In this document: positions 24,839 to 31,653 of the stretch, in pieces
How the letters are laid out: each line of letters opens with the position of its first letter
Numbering within the stretch: the stretch's first letter is position 1
NCBI GenBank assembly: GCA_910587805.1
Contig: CAJUNM010000020.1
Span: 1 to 32,611, forward strand
Direction: 5' to 3'
From: an uncultured Christensenellaceae bacterium
GTDB taxonomy: Bacteria > Bacillota > Clostridia > Christensenellales > Pumilibacteraceae
Length of the DNA stretch: 32,611 bases
The notes under the pieces: model-generated
The model's database searches: none
The model's input: the letters and a program-made list of their open reading frames with translations, nothing else
What the model was told of the DNA's origin: nothing
Made by a program: the position numbers and the translations under genes

Positions 24839-27800
24839 TTATTTTTTCTCCCCGTCGATGATTTCATTTACGACGATTTTGTCGGGTTCGCTTCCGTCGC
24901 GCTTATCGATCTCTATATCGTCGACATCGCCTTCGACAGCTTGCACGCTTTCGATAATCGTCTTTTTCTTTCCGAACACGAACAACTTCAGCATCGTAAA
25001 CAATATACAAAGAGCTGCGCCTACGCCCGAAACCACATTTACGGCAATCATCAAATCGTAAAACTTAGGTCTGCCCGCTTTGATCACCGTGCCTCCGTCT
25101 ATACCGTTCATTGCATGACTGTTCACGGTTGCGTACAGTATATGGTGCGCCGAACGCCTCAAATATGTAAGAGCTTGCGGCGTATCGCTCTTACACGCAT
25201 ACATACCGCCCTTGTCCTCAAGATTGAGCGCTGCGTCGCCACCGGCCGCAAGCATTTGATCCACGTTCTCCCAATCGCCGTCTAAATAATCGGTGAGCAC
25301 GTATCCGTCGAAACCCCATTCATTACGCAAAAGTCGCGTAATGAGATTATAATTCCCGCCTGTCCATACCGTTCCTATACGGTTGTAGGAAGTCATAACG
25401 GCACGCGCGCCCGCCTTTACCGATTTTTCAAAAGGAAGGAAATAAAGCTCGCGCGCCGCTTGTTCGCGCGTCCAGGTAACGTTATCGGTCATGCGGTTGC
25501 GCTCTTGCTCGTTCATGGCGAAGTGTTTTATAAAACAAATAACGCCGCGCTGCGATGCACCGTCTACAATCGCCGCACCGATATGCGCAGATAAAACGCC
25601 GTCTTCGCTGAAATACTCGAAGTTTCTGCCGCCGAACGGCGTGCGGTGAATATTCATTGCAGGCGCATACCAACCGGCGAGAAACTGCCCGCTGCCTTTT
25701 TCGGTCGTGGCTTTTACCCACAAACTGAGTTCTCCCATAACGTCGCCTATGCGCCGCGCAAGCTCGGTGTTCCAAGCGGACGCTATAACTATCTCATTCG
25801 GAAGTCCGCCCGCCTTAATTCCGTCGCCCACGAAAGAGCTGAACGCTTGCGGTCCGTCTACGTCCGTCACATACGGTTTGCCCACGCTTTCCATATCCAT
25901 TGTCTTATATCCCGAGAGCCGAGCAACGCGAGTCATTTCTTTAACAGTGAGCTGATCCAAAAGCGGACCCCAAGCGGGATCGTCAAACGATTTGTGCTGC
26001 ATTTCGATGAGCTTATGCGTACCGCCGCTCGCGGTTACGGGCGTTTGAAAATCCTCGTCGGGCGCCCCCGAGGCGGCATAGCCCTGCAGCTCTAATTTCG
26101 CTTTGAGTTCGTCGGAGAGCGGCGCCATGAATTCCTCGCCCTCAATATCGGTTTTATTAGGCGTGGGCGAACCGACGCGCAAGCCGTTATCGTCCATTAC
26201 GGACCAATCTTGTCGACTCAAATATTTTATGTCGCCGTGATAATCCGTTCCGTCGCAATCGCCGAATAAATTTTTTATTTCGTTTTCGGATACGTTATCA
26301 ATATTATAAATCTTTTCGGATAGAGCGAGCGTTTTTACAAAGCTTACGTCGCCGTTTACGGACAATGCCCCGTTCTTGGCTTTGAGCACATTATTTATCG
26401 CTTTGTGAGCATCGGATGCTGCCGTTATATAATAATCCCCGCCCTCGAGCAAGTATGTACCGTATCCGAAAGCGTCGTACGACTTCATGTCCTGAATATT
26501 AAACTCGATTGTTACTACTTCTTTGTCGCCTTTTTGTAATTTTGCGGTTTTGCCGTAGCCAACAAGATTAATTGCGGCTTTTTCGAGATTTTTCTCTTTA
26601 TCGTAATTCGTATACGGAGCTTGAAAATAAATCTCCACCACGTCTTTACCTGGACGGCTGCCTACGTTTCGCACGGTTAACGACACTTCTATATTTCCGT
26701 CGCGATCGGGTTTACTTACCTTGAAATCGCTCCACTCGAAACTCGTGTACGATAATCCGTACCCGAACGGATATTTAACGGTTTTATCGTAATCAAACGC
26801 ACCGGCATTACCTTGACCGAGAATGTAATCTTCATAACGCGTTTCGTAATACTTGTAGCCTACATAAATTCCCTCGGCATATGTAAGATAGTGATGTTCG
26901 GTCTCCGTACCGTTATGAAAATATTCAAAGTTCCCCATATTTTGCATTGCGGGAGAACTGAAAGCATCGTATGCGAAAGTATCTACGAGCTTACCGCTAG
27001 GGCTCAGCTTTCCCGCCATTATAGCCGTGAGCGAGATCATGCCGAATTGTCCTATGCCTCCTACGCACAAACACGCGTCTATGTCGTACTCGTCTAAAAA
27101 GCCGCACTCCACGGCGTTTGCCGTGTTCAAAATAACTATGACCTTTTCAAAATTCGCACATACGTTTTCGAGTAAGTCTTTCTCGTCCGAGTCAAGTTCG
27201 AGAATAGAACCGTTATTTTTCCCTCCCGAGGCTTGCGCCATATTGCGAGGCAAATCTCCGTTTTCGCAGCCGGCGCGAGCTATAACCACTATCGCAGCGT
27301 CATTATACTCGACATAACTGTTCTTTACCTCCGGCGTATACTGCGAATAAGGAACTTCGTTCAGTTCCCACTTCGACGGTTCATACTTTTTCGTGCCTTG
27401 CGCAAGTCCTCCCGTCAATCTGCGATAGGACGTTTTGCTCTCGTAAAAATTCCACAACGTAGGATTTACTTCGATACCGAATCCCTTAAAAGAAGATTGC
27501 AACGTATCTATTACGGTAGAATCGATAGATCCGGAACCTCTTCCTCCGCGCAAAAAATCCACCGAAGATTGCGAAAAACAACTGACTTTATCGCCTTTTT
27601 TGAGCGGCAGCGCGTCGTTTTCGTTTTTGAGCATTACAACCCCTTCGCCCACGGCTTCTATGCTCACTTGCTGCGCAAGCCTATACGCTTCATTCACATC
27701 CGCAGCGCGGCGCTCGAAATATTGATTTGTGTTCGTATCAAACCCACCGCCCGATATTCCGAAAAAACTTGTGAGTACCTCGCGGTATACTCCGAATGCA

Positions 27801-27901
27801 AGCGAATTGCCTATTATTATAATAAGCATAAATAACAACGCCAAAGATCCCAATACCGCGGTCACTGTTATATCCGATCTTTTATTGAATATTCTCCTCA
27901 T
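24839..27901 (-). CDS. Membrane-anchored GH3 glycoside hydrolase
   Basis: A 1020-aa enzyme with the same permuted order as the 2028-aa protein: GH3 C-terminal-type domain (about 70-385, EGIYVGYKYYETRY at 343-356), fibronectin-III-like domain (402-500), catalytic barrel (about 635-925; DGPQAF, GGRNFEYFSEDG, KHFAMNEQERNR, likely nucleophile D871 in VLTDY). E213 in GCENGDLP may be the acid/base. Helices at about 13-37 and 948-976 anchor both ends, leaving the enzyme outside and a 44-residue acidic tail inside. It lacks binding modules; these are encoded as a separate lipoprotein one base downstream. The start has GGAGGAG close by. It is likely a beta-glucosidase, xylosidase or similar exo-enzyme; the exact substrate is unknown. 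Confidence 0.93.
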   Translation of the reverse strand: MRRIFNKRSDITVTAVLGSLALLFMLIIIIGNSLAFGVYREVLTSFFGISGGGFDTNTNQYFERRAADVNEAYRLAQQVSIEAVGEGVVMLKNENDALPLKKGDKVSCFSQSSVDFLRGGRGSGSIDSTVIDTLQSSFKGFGIEVNPTLWNFYESKTSYRRLTGGLAQGTKKYEPSKWELNEVPYSQYTPEVKNSYVEYNDAAIVVIARAGCENGDLPRNMAQASGGKNNGSILELDSDEKDLLENVCANFEKVIVILNTANAVECGFLDEYDIDACLCVGGIGQFGMISLTAIMAGKLSPSGKLVDTFAYDAFSSPAMQNMGNFEYFHNGTETEHHYLTYAEGIYVGYKYYETRYEDYILGQGNAGAFDYDKTVKYPFGYGLSYTSFEWSDFKVSKPDRDGNIEVSLTVRNVGSRPGKDVVEIYFQAPYTNYDKEKNLEKAAINLVGYGKTAKLQKGDKEVVTIEFNIQDMKSYDAFGYGTYLLEGGDYYITAASDAHKAINNVLKAKNGALSVNGDVSFVKTLALSEKIYNIDNVSENEIKNLFGDCDGTDYHGDIKYLSRQDWSVMDDNGLRVGSPTPNKTDIEGEEFMAPLSDELKAKLELQGYAASGAPDEDFQTPVTASGGTHKLIEMQHKSFDDPAWGPLLDQLTVKEMTRVARLSGYKTMDMESVGKPYVTDVDGPQAFSSFVGDGIKAGGLPNEIVIASAWNTELARRIGDVMGELSLWVKATTEKGSGQFLAGWYAPAMNIHRTPFGGRNFEYFSEDGVLSAHIGAAIVDGASQRGVICFIKHFAMNEQERNRMTDNVTWTREQAARELYFLPFEKSVKAGARAVMTSYNRIGTVWTGGNYNLITRLLRNEWGFDGYVLTDYLDGDWENVDQMLAAGGDAALNLEDKGGMYACKSDTPQALTYLRRSAHHILYATVNSHAMNGIDGGTVIKAGRPKFYDLMIAVNVVSGVGAALCILFTMLKLFVFGKKKTIIESVQAVEGDVDDIEIDKRDGSEPDKIVVNEIIDGEKK

Positions 27902-27937
27902 CGACTCCTCCAGATAAAAACGTATTTTACATCGAGA

Positions 27938-27966
27938 AGTATATAAGACATTCGCTAATGCGGCAA
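27938..27966 (-). promoter_or_regulatory. Promoter of the second GH3 operon
   Basis: TTGCCG (27961-27966), 17 bp, TATACT (27938-27943) on the minus strand. The weak -35 leaves room for an activator. Confidence 0.6.
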
Positions 27967-27976
27967 GGCATTATCC

Positions 27977-28006
27977 GTAAATAGCTTCTTTGAGTTCGTA
28001 AACGGT
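27977..28006 (-). promoter_or_regulatory. Possible weak LytTR-type direct repeat
   Basis: ACCGTTTAC (27998-28006; 8 of 9 match to the LytTR half-site) and GCTATTTAC (27977-27985; poor match) are 12 bp apart and end 10 bp before the -35, the same geometry as the repeat at 6531-6560. The second half-site is weak, so this is tentative. Confidence 0.35.
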
Positions 28007-28013
28007 AATCGGC

Positions 28014-28046
28014 TCAAAAAAAAGCACAGCCTTTCGACTGTGCTTT
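28014..28046 (-). terminator. Strong terminator after the collagen-like gene
   Basis: AAAGCACAG/CTGTGCTTT stem followed by eight or nine T on the minus strand, 15 bases after the collagen-like stop. Confidence 0.9.
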
Positions 28047-28060
28047 ATGCGTTTCATAAG

Positions 28061-28405
28061 TTACGTGCTGAGTATGCCCGCCGCGCGCAGCGACGCAAGC
28101 AACGCATTAAGCGTTGTCGCAACATCCGCTACCGTAGGCGCTGCGCCGACGTCGGCTACCGCTGCCGCAGGCGTAATCGTGCCCGCAGGTCCCGTGGGTC
28201 CGGTCGCACCCGTCGCGCCTTGTATACCCTGCAAACCCTGCGGTCCGGTCGCACCCGTCGCACCCTGAATGCCTTGGATACCCTGTAAGCCTTGAGGTCC
28301 CGTCGCACCCACTGCGCCTGTTGCGCCCGTCGCGCCCGTCGCGCCCGTTACGCCTTGTATACCTTGTAAGCCTTGAGGCCCCGTCGCACCCACTGCGCCT
28401 GTTGC
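28061..28405 (-). pseudogene. 3' remnant of a collagen-like Gly-X-Y protein gene
   Basis: About 115 codons remain. Gly-X-Y triplets (GATGPQGLQGIQG repeated, with GATGPTGPAG) are followed by a hydrophobic Ala/Leu-rich end (about 40 residues, ending LRAAGILST) like the C-terminal caps of BclA-type collagen-like surface or spore proteins of Bacillota. The Gly-X-Y frame continues upstream past the first GTG (28393) to 28405, then changes abruptly into the recombinase element; no ribosome site precedes any start. The internal repeat at about 28276-28322 lets the break be placed at 28405/28406. The missing N-terminal half should lie beyond the other end of the element. Its own terminator is intact. 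Confidence 0.75.
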
Positions 28406-28414
28406 TCTTTTGCT

Positions 28415-30049
28415 TTAAGGGACAGTTTTTACTCTTTTTAGCTGATATTCTTCAAGACTTTCGCCTTTTCGGAATTTATAGTGAATATCGATCTCGCGTT
28501 CTACGTTGTCTGCGACCTTTTCGCCTACGGCTATGTAGTCGATAAGCTGTAAGCACATCTCGCGCGTAAGGCTCTCGCCTTTACCATAGCATTTCAGTCT
28601 GCGTATGTATTCCTCTGCATCCTCGTCGTCTTTATTTGATTCGGCAAGGCGTTTTTCAATCTCGCCGATTGTTCGTTGTACCGACTCCTTTTCGGCTTGG
28701 TACTTTTCGCAAAGGCTTATACAAACGCTTTCAGGCATCTTTCCCAACACCCTTTCTTCAAACGCGATTTGTATTAACTTGTCTAATTCGACAAGTCTGT
28801 TTTTGTTTGCTTTGAGTTGCTTTTCGTCGGAATAACGGCTCTGCTCGGTATGCTTTGAACGCTCTCTCAAAAACCGCTCTTTAACTTTCGTTTCATCAAT
28901 CTCCACTTCTTCTAATAATGAGTGAATATCGTCCAAAACCAATGCTTCAAGTAGCTGTTCCGTGATGTGATGCGACGTGCAATACTTCTTTCCGAGATCG
29001 ACATAAGTCCGGCACACAAAACAATTATGAACGTCTTTGGCTGATTTGAATTTGAGTTTTTTACCGCAATTCGGACAAACGACCAACCCCGATAACGGAT
29101 GCACCACGTTTGATTTATCAGACCGTCCGCGCTTACCCTCATAGGTCGTCTGTACTTTATCCCAAATCTCTTTGCTTATGATTGGCTCGTGGGCGTTCTC
29201 ATTTATAATCCACTCACTTTCGGGTATCTGTACAACCTTATGATTTTTATAAGATACTCGCGTCGTCTTATGCTGTATCGTATGCCCGATATATGTGGGA
29301 TTTGAAAGTATCCACCTAATTGTTTCGGGATTCCAATACGGTTTACAAGGTCTGTTCCATTTACCGCCATCGAGCTTGGTATAGTACGTTGCGGGATTGG
29401 GTATTCCCTCGTCCGTTAAAATTCTCGCAATCGTCCGAGCCGAATGTCCCTGCAATCGCAAATCATATATGCGCCTTATAACAGCCGCCGCTTCTTCGTC
29501 AATTACTGCCGTGCGGCTTTCGTCATCGCCTGCTCTGTACCCGTATGGATAATTCCAATTCGTGTACTTGCCCGAACGCTGACTCGATTCCAATACCGCT
29601 CTTATCTTTTTGCTTGTATTAGCCGCGTGCCACTCGTTAAACACGTTCATTATAGGCATCATATCCATTGCGGTACTTGTTCTGTCTGCGGTATCTACGT
29701 TATCGTTGATTGCAATAAACCGTATTCCGTAAGCAGGAAATATGTAGTCTATGTACTGTCCGACTTCGATATAGTTACGACCGAACCGTGATAAATCTTT
29801 TACGATAATCGTATCTATTTTACCTGACTTTGCATCATCTAACAATCGTTGCACGTCGGGGCGGTCGAAGTTTGTTCCCGAATATCCGTCGTCCGCATAC
29901 TCGTCCACCACATTGAATCCGTGTTCTTCGGCATATTGTCGTAACAGTATTCCTTGATGCTCGATAGACATAGATTCGCCTGCTTTCTCGTCCTCTTTTG
30001 AAAGACGTTTATAAAGACCTGTTTTATTAAGTTGTTTTTGCTTTGACAT
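28415..30049 (-). CDS. Large serine recombinase (integrase)
   Basis: A 544-aa site-specific recombinase that probably integrates and excises the element. The resolvase-type catalytic domain (about 8-155) has GLYKRLS with nucleophile S17, YSGTNFDRPD, and KDLSRFGRN with the catalytic arginines R88 and R91. A recombinase domain (about 165-300), a zinc ribbon (C325/C328, C343/C346 nearby and C357), a coiled coil (about 390-475) and a C-terminal DUF4368-like end follow. The start at 30049 has a perfect AGGAGG. Its promoter is overlapped by a 39-bp dyad (30073-30111). The stop is in the same frame as the interrupted collagen gene, by chance or not. TnpX/TndX-like enzymes are the nearest known type. 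Confidence 0.95.
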   Translation of the reverse strand: MSKQKQLNKTGLYKRLSKEDEKAGESMSIEHQGILLRQYAEEHGFNVVDEYADDGYSGTNFDRPDVQRLLDDAKSGKIDTIIVKDLSRFGRNYIEVGQYIDYIFPAYGIRFIAINDNVDTADRTSTAMDMMPIMNVFNEWHAANTSKKIRAVLESSQRSGKYTNWNYPYGYRAGDDESRTAVIDEEAAAVIRRIYDLRLQGHSARTIARILTDEGIPNPATYYTKLDGGKWNRPCKPYWNPETIRWILSNPTYIGHTIQHKTTRVSYKNHKVVQIPESEWIINENAHEPIISKEIWDKVQTTYEGKRGRSDKSNVVHPLSGLVVCPNCGKKLKFKSAKDVHNCFVCRTYVDLGKKYCTSHHITEQLLEALVLDDIHSLLEEVEIDETKVKERFLRERSKHTEQSRYSDEKQLKANKNRLVELDKLIQIAFEERVLGKMPESVCISLCEKYQAEKESVQRTIGEIEKRLAESNKDDEDAEEYIRRLKCYGKGESLTREMCLQLIDYIAVGEKVADNVEREIDIHYKFRKGESLEEYQLKRVKTVP

Positions 30050-30072
30050 TTAACCTCCTTTTCTGTCAAAGC

Positions 30073-30111
30073 AATTAAGTTATGGTATATGTATTATACC
30101 ACAACTCACTT
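30073..30111. promoter_or_regulatory. Candidate operator dyad over the recombinase promoter
   Basis: Two 17-bp arms, AATTAAGTTATGGTATA (30073-30089) and the inverted TATACCACAACTCACTT (30095-30111), match at 14 of 17 positions around a 5-bp centre. The dyad covers the -10 and the predicted +1 of the recombinase, the usual place for a repressor. Confidence 0.65.
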
Positions 30112-30121
30112 GACTTTGCAA
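30093..30121 (-). promoter_or_regulatory. Promoter of the serine recombinase
   Basis: TTGCAA (30116-30121), 17 bp, perfect TATAAT (30093-30098) on the minus strand. Confidence 0.75.
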
Positions 30122-30147
30122 GACTCTTGATTGAATTTTACGAATAA

Positions 30148-30333
30148 TTATAAGCCCATTTCTCTATTGGCACGACTGATTGCAATCTCCGTCATAAGAG
30201 TGCTTAAATCTTGGTTGCCCTCAAAATGTCTTGTAATTAAAAAACGCTTCCCATTGATTTCACATCTGCGTTGGGAAGTCGGATTATCTTCTGTTTGATT
30301 TTTTATTTTATCTGTTTTTTTATTTGCTTCCAT
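30148..30333 (-). CDS. Small TnpW-like element protein
   Basis: A 61-aa protein with a Lys/Asn-rich start and the core EINGKRFLITRHFEG, followed by a helix ending in ANREMGL. The strand pattern before His-Phe and the position directly before the recombinase resemble TnpW-family proteins of Tn4451-like elements; the match is by eye and weak. The ATG follows AGGGGGA. Role unknown; relatives are not needed for transposition as far as is known. Confidence 0.55.
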   Translation of the reverse strand: MEANKKTDKIKNQTEDNPTSQRRCEINGKRFLITRHFEGNQDLSTLMTEIAISRANREMGL

Positions 30334-30437
30334 ATTCCCCCTTTTTCGTTTAGGCGAATAATACTCCCTATAAATATATGAACGGACTGCTTGTCTGTGT
30401 AACTTGTCCCACGCATTAAATTTACGAACACAAAGAT

Positions 30438-30467
30438 AATGGCGAGAGCTAAACTGCTCTCGCCATT
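30438..30467 (-). terminator. Hairpin after the ribbon-helix-helix gene
   Basis: Perfect 12-base arms AATGGCGAGAGC with its complement and a 6-base loop. The bases after it on the minus strand are only mildly T-rich. A second small GGGGC/GCCCC hairpin lies at 30495-30508. Confidence 0.65.
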
Positions 30468-30513
30468 GCTTGAATTATTCAATTGTTATTATTTGGGGCA
30501 ACTGCCCCGTAGC

Positions 30514-30729
30514 TTATTTCTCGTATTGCGCTTTCAACGCTTCAAAACCTGCCGTTATGACTGCGACCTTTGTTACATTATGCTTGATTAAGAACTCGTC
30601 AATTTCGTCCGCAAACTCGCGGCTTACACTCGTTCCCCATACCTTGCTTTTTGATTTACGTTCTTCCTTATGCTTTGCTTCGTAAGTGCGCTTCCGTTCT
30701 CTTTCGGGTGTATCTTCCTTGCGTTCCAT
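30514..30729 (-). CDS. Ribbon-helix-helix (CopG/Arc-like) DNA-binding protein
   Basis: A 71-aa protein. A charged N-terminal arm (1-27) precedes a ribbon-helix-helix pattern: strand KVWGTSVS, helix REFADEIDEFLIKHN, and helix VAVITAGFEALKAQYEK. Dimeric proteins of this kind repress mobile-element and toxin-antitoxin genes. The ATG shares a base with the stop of the resolvase-like gene, so the two are coupled. It is a good candidate to bind one of the two dyads in the element (30073-30111 or 31508-31525). Confidence 0.72.
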   Translation of the reverse strand: MERKEDTPERERKRTYEAKHKEERKSKSKVWGTSVSREFADEIDEFLIKHNVTKVAVITAGFEALKAQYEK

Positions 30730-31118
30730 TATGTAAATCCTTTTGTTTTAGTCGCTAAATATAATAGCATATTTTCAATAGGCTCGTCAATGTTTTGCCT
30801 ATCCGTTGCGGTAAGCGATACCCCGTACTTTTCCAACTTGTCGCAAACTTTACGATAAATCTTTAACTTACGAGCCAAGTGGCTTTGCGTTAAAATAAGA
30901 ACTTCATTAACCTTACCGAGCTTACAATCTTTGAACAAACGCTTCAATTCGGGACGACGGAATTTGCAACCACTGTAACCGTTGTCGATATACTTATCCG
31001 CTACCGTTCCGCCGTGTTCGCAAACATACTGTTCGAGCTTTTCAGACAACGCTCGTAACTCGCTTGAGTCTGTCTTGCTTGCTTTGCGTATGTATATGGC
31101 AAATCTTTTATCGGTCAT
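30729..31118 (-). CDS. Truncated resolvase-like protein lacking a catalytic arginine
   Basis: A 129-aa protein covering only the N-terminal resolvase domain: AIYIRKASK (R11, S14 kept), NGYSGCKFRRPELKRL, then LTQSHLARK. In the full recombinase of this window the aligned stretch is KDLSRFGRN; here the first arginine is H80 and the Asp is replaced, while R83 remains. No DNA-binding or recombinase domain follows. Start at 31118 with AAGGAG, 10 bases after the TnpV-like stop. It probably cannot cut DNA as known enzymes do and may act as an accessory or regulatory subunit. A frame error was considered but the gene fits tightly between its neighbours. Confidence 0.8.
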   Translation of the reverse strand: MTDKRFAIYIRKASKTDSSELRALSEKLEQYVCEHGGTVADKYIDNGYSGCKFRRPELKRLFKDCKLGKVNEVLILTQSHLARKLKIYRKVCDKLEKYGVSLTATDRQNIDEPIENMLLYLATKTKGFT

Positions 31119-31128
31119 ACTTTTCTCC

Positions 31129-31482
31129 TTACACATAAATAAGCTCGTTCAAGATTTCCTCGTCAATTCGGTTTTTGATTTCCGTTTCGATTTGCAAATC
31201 TTTCATAAACTCGCCCGTCTTTTTGAATTGTGGCGACGCGGACAGTTTTGCGTACATCGTTTCGTATATACTGTCTGCTTGCTTATCAATACCGTGCAAG
31301 TATTCGGGAAGATTGGCGACAGTCCAATCAATACCCTTTTCTTTAAGGTATTGCAATTTCAGCGTTCCCCACTTACCGTATACCTGCGGTTTCTGCTCTA
31401 CCATCATTTGGTACGCCTTGATTTCCGCAACGGTCATACCCTCGTCGCTCTGCGCCTTTCTCAAAATCTCTGCCTTGTTCAT
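31129..31482 (-). CDS. TnpV-like element protein
   Basis: A 117-aa protein with the TnpV pattern: YGKWGTLKLQYLKEKG, then YLHGIDKQAD and a helical end closing in ILNELIYV. TnpV is a conserved passenger of Tn4451-type clostridial elements with no established function. The start at 31482 has AGGAGG; a longer frame to 31596 runs over the promoter and was rejected. It heads the three-gene operon with the truncated resolvase and the ribbon-helix-helix protein. Confidence 0.78.
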   Translation of the reverse strand: MNKAEILRKAQSDEGMTVAEIKAYQMMVEQKPQVYGKWGTLKLQYLKEKGIDWTVANLPEYLHGIDKQADSIYETMYAKLSASPQFKKTGEFMKDLQIETEIKNRIDEEILNELIYV

Positions 31483-31507
31483 AATAACCTCCTGCGGTTT
31501 ATATTCG

Positions 31508-31525
31508 CGTCGTATCAATACGACG
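31508..31525. promoter_or_regulatory. Perfect 18-bp palindrome at the TnpV operon start
   Basis: CGTCGTAT-CA-ATACGACG is a perfect inverted repeat lying two bases after the predicted +1. It could be an operator or a small leader hairpin. Confidence 0.65.
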
Positions 31526-31533
31526 GTATACTT

Positions 31534-31562
31534 ATTATAGTCTTGTTTGTTCCTTTTGTCAA
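31534..31562 (-). promoter_or_regulatory. Consensus promoter of the TnpV operon
   Basis: Perfect TTGACA (31557-31562), 17 bp, perfect TATAAT (31534-31539) on the minus strand. A promoter this strong on a mobile element normally needs repression. Confidence 0.85.
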
Positions 31563-31614
31563 TAGGTTTCGCGCAAGTTTCTCGGCGAATCGTCAAAAAA
31601 TTTTATCGGTTTGA

Positions 31615-31638
31615 GTTGCGCCCGTTGTCGAGCGCAAC
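31615..31638 (-). terminator. Weak terminator after the Cys-repeat surface gene
   Basis: GTTGCGC/GCGCAAC hairpin 15 bases after the stop, followed by a T-run about 15 bases further on the minus strand. Confidence 0.5.
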
Positions 31639-31653
31639 ATACCGTTATTCTTT

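Noticed and set aside
28186..28405. Possible CRISPR or satellite array
   Set aside because: The short repeats are Gly-X-Y codons of a collagen-like gene, with variable unit length and no spacers.
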